A stretch of DNA of 5,648 nucleotides from Gammaproteobacteria bacterium (GTDB lineage Bacteria > Pseudomonadota > Gammaproteobacteria > GRL18): positions 1 through 5,648 of the forward strand of contig JANELJ010000151.1 of the NCBI GenBank assembly GCA_024511395.1, written 5' to 3'. Positions 4,893 to 5,648 of this stretch are shown here, in pieces. The notes under the pieces were generated by a model. That model saw only the letters and a program-made list of their open reading frames with translations, did no database searches and was not told the origin of the DNA. Both the position numbers and the translations under genes were made by a program. Position 1 is the first letter of the stretch, and each line of letters starts with the position of its first letter.

Positions 4893-5576
4893 CTAATCGG
4901 CGTTAACTACGGTGATCCCTTTCTGGGGGATGAATACCCCGCAGCCGTAACTATAAAAGTCACCTACCCCGTTTTCCTGCAGGAGAATCGATTCTTCAGG
5001 ACTTATGTCCGCTATCATCAGGCTACGGGTTTTAATCGGGCCGCTGGGTGTGCTTAAAGTATGAGACTTGCCGCATAACATTTTACGCACATCAATATCC
5101 ATGGCCTGGATCTGCTGGTAAATGACCTTTAAAAAAGCCTCTTCATCATTATCGGTATCCGGAACATGGACATGACGGGAAACCAGTGTCGTTAAGGTGC
5201 TTAATAACTGCTGTTCAGATGGACCAAACGTTAACTCGAAGCCGTCCACGGTAATTTTTTTACCGGTCAGAGTCCGGGTATCTTCTATGCGGTGTCTGGG
5301 TACCCTCAGTTTCAGCCGGGTACGGCGGGAAAGCTGAATGACTTCATCTTCAAATTCATCAGAACGTATCCAGCCGTTTCCCGATTGCGGGATATAAATA
5401 TGATGCACCGCACATTGAGATTCCTCCTTGAACCAGGGCAGAATTTCATTAATAGCATTGGTCAGGGACCAGGCATGATCCAGTTTGATCTGTTTACAAT
5501 TCAGTTTAAAGGATAAATCGACGACTTTATCCGGTGCCTGAAATTCCTGCGGCTTTTCTTCTTCACTCCAGAACAT
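4893..5576 (-). CDS. Cas6/Cmx6-like (type I-MYXAN family) endoribonuclease homologue
   Basis: A 227-residue protein resembling the Cas6/Cmx6 family, whose CRISPR members cut precursor crRNA at repeat hairpins. Visible features are a first ferredoxin-like domain starting VVDLSFKLN (18-26), conserved H34 in LDHAWSLTNAI, H58-H59 in CAVHHIYIP, and a basic strand from R84 to R96 (RRTRLKLRVPRHR). The C-terminus has a glycine-rich loop, G203-x-G205-x5-G211-x-G213, followed by VFIP, as in RAMP-type Cas6 proteins. H34 or H58 could be the catalytic histidine; I cannot decide. A GAGAG ribosome site lies 6 bases before the ATG. There is no other cas gene and no CRISPR array in the window; the neighbours are sulfur-oxidation genes and it has its own terminator. 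Likely an orphan, repurposed RNA-binding or RNA-cutting protein, though an array just right of the window is not excluded. Confidence 0.85.
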   Translation of the reverse strand: MFWSEEEKPQEFQAPDKVVDLSFKLNCKQIKLDHAWSLTNAINEILPWFKEESQCAVHHIYIPQSGNGWIRSDEFEDEVIQLSRRTRLKLRVPRHRIEDTRTLTGKKITVDGFELTFGPSEQQLLSTLTTLVSRHVHVPDTDNDEEAFLKVIYQQIQAMDIDVRKMLCGKSHTLSTPSGPIKTRSLMIADISPEESILLQENGVGDFYSYGCGVFIPQKGITVVNAD

Positions 5577-5594
5577 TAAATTCTCTCATTAACT

Positions 5595-5639
5595 ACTATA
5601 AGTATTTATCATAACAATTGATCACAACTACAATGGGTA
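5595..5639 (-). promoter_or_regulatory. Promoter region of the Cas6-like gene with TACCCATTGTAG box
   Basis: On the minus strand TACCCATTGTAG (5639-5628) lies 27 bases upstream of TATAGT (5600-5595), a 5-of-6 match to a -10. The spacing is within one base of that in front of the 69-residue gene. The predicted transcript would start near 5588, giving a very short leader that still contains the GAGAG ribosome site. An alternative -10, TATGAT (5613-5608), would put the box 14 bases upstream. No good -35 is seen with either. Confidence 0.42.
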
Positions 5640-5648
5640 TAACCTGTT

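Noticed and set aside
5292..5516. Plus-strand open frame opposite the Cas6-like gene
   Set aside because: It is antisense to the Cas6-like coding region and shows no independent coding evidence.
5610..5636. FNR or CRP site near TTGTGATCAATTG upstream of the Cas6-like gene
   Set aside because: Only one half-site matches for either factor; the partner half fails at the required spacing.
4724..5648. CRISPR array associated with the Cas6-like gene
   Set aside because: I see no regularly spaced direct repeats of 24-40 bases anywhere in the window; the only exact repeat noted is the 12-mer upstream of two genes.

Overview
The window looks like chromosome from a sulfur-oxidising gammaproteobacterium that uses the reverse dissimilatory sulfite reductase (Dsr) pathway. 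The evidence is an overlapping dsrN-dsrR pair, a DsrC-family gene and a NarX-like sensor kinase on one strand. Base composition is moderate to low in GC, and the intergenic regions are AT-rich. The genus cannot be told from the sequence. dsrAB and the rest of a main dsr operon are not in the window.

All six convincing genes lie on the minus strand, so they are transcribed from right to left. In that order they are: (1) a solitary Cas6/Cmx6-like RNA endonuclease homologue (4893-5576) with its own terminator; (2) a DsrC/TusE-family protein without any cysteine (4385-4723), with its own promoter and an inverted repeat across it; (3) a 69-residue protein of unknown function (4030-4239) that ends at a strong terminator (3926-3954); (4) dsrN (2356-3849), a CobB/CbiA-type glutamine amidotransferase that probably makes siroheme amide; (5) dsrR (2039-2359), an IscA fold without cysteines, translationally coupled to dsrN; (6) a NarX-type histidine kinase (305-1936) with two membrane helices, almost no periplasmic part and a four-cysteine cluster in its GAF domain.

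Positions 1-304 hold no supported gene. They contain a 145-nt folded inverted-repeat element (78-222), some small hairpins, and A-tracts with a perfect TTGACA that point to a promoter reading out of the left edge.

The most interesting points are the Cas6-like nuclease in a sulfur-oxidation neighbourhood with no CRISPR array or other cas genes, the cysteine-free DsrC paralogue, and an identical 12-mer, TACCCATTGTAG, at nearly the same distance from candidate -10 elements upstream of both the Cas6-like gene and the 69-residue gene. The 12-mer contains a NarL-type heptamer (TACCCAT), and a NarX-like kinase is encoded in the same cluster. A working hypothesis is a redox- or sulfur-responsive two-component regulon that includes an RNA-processing enzyme and sulfur-carrier-like regulatory proteins. 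The families are well supported; the links between them are inference.
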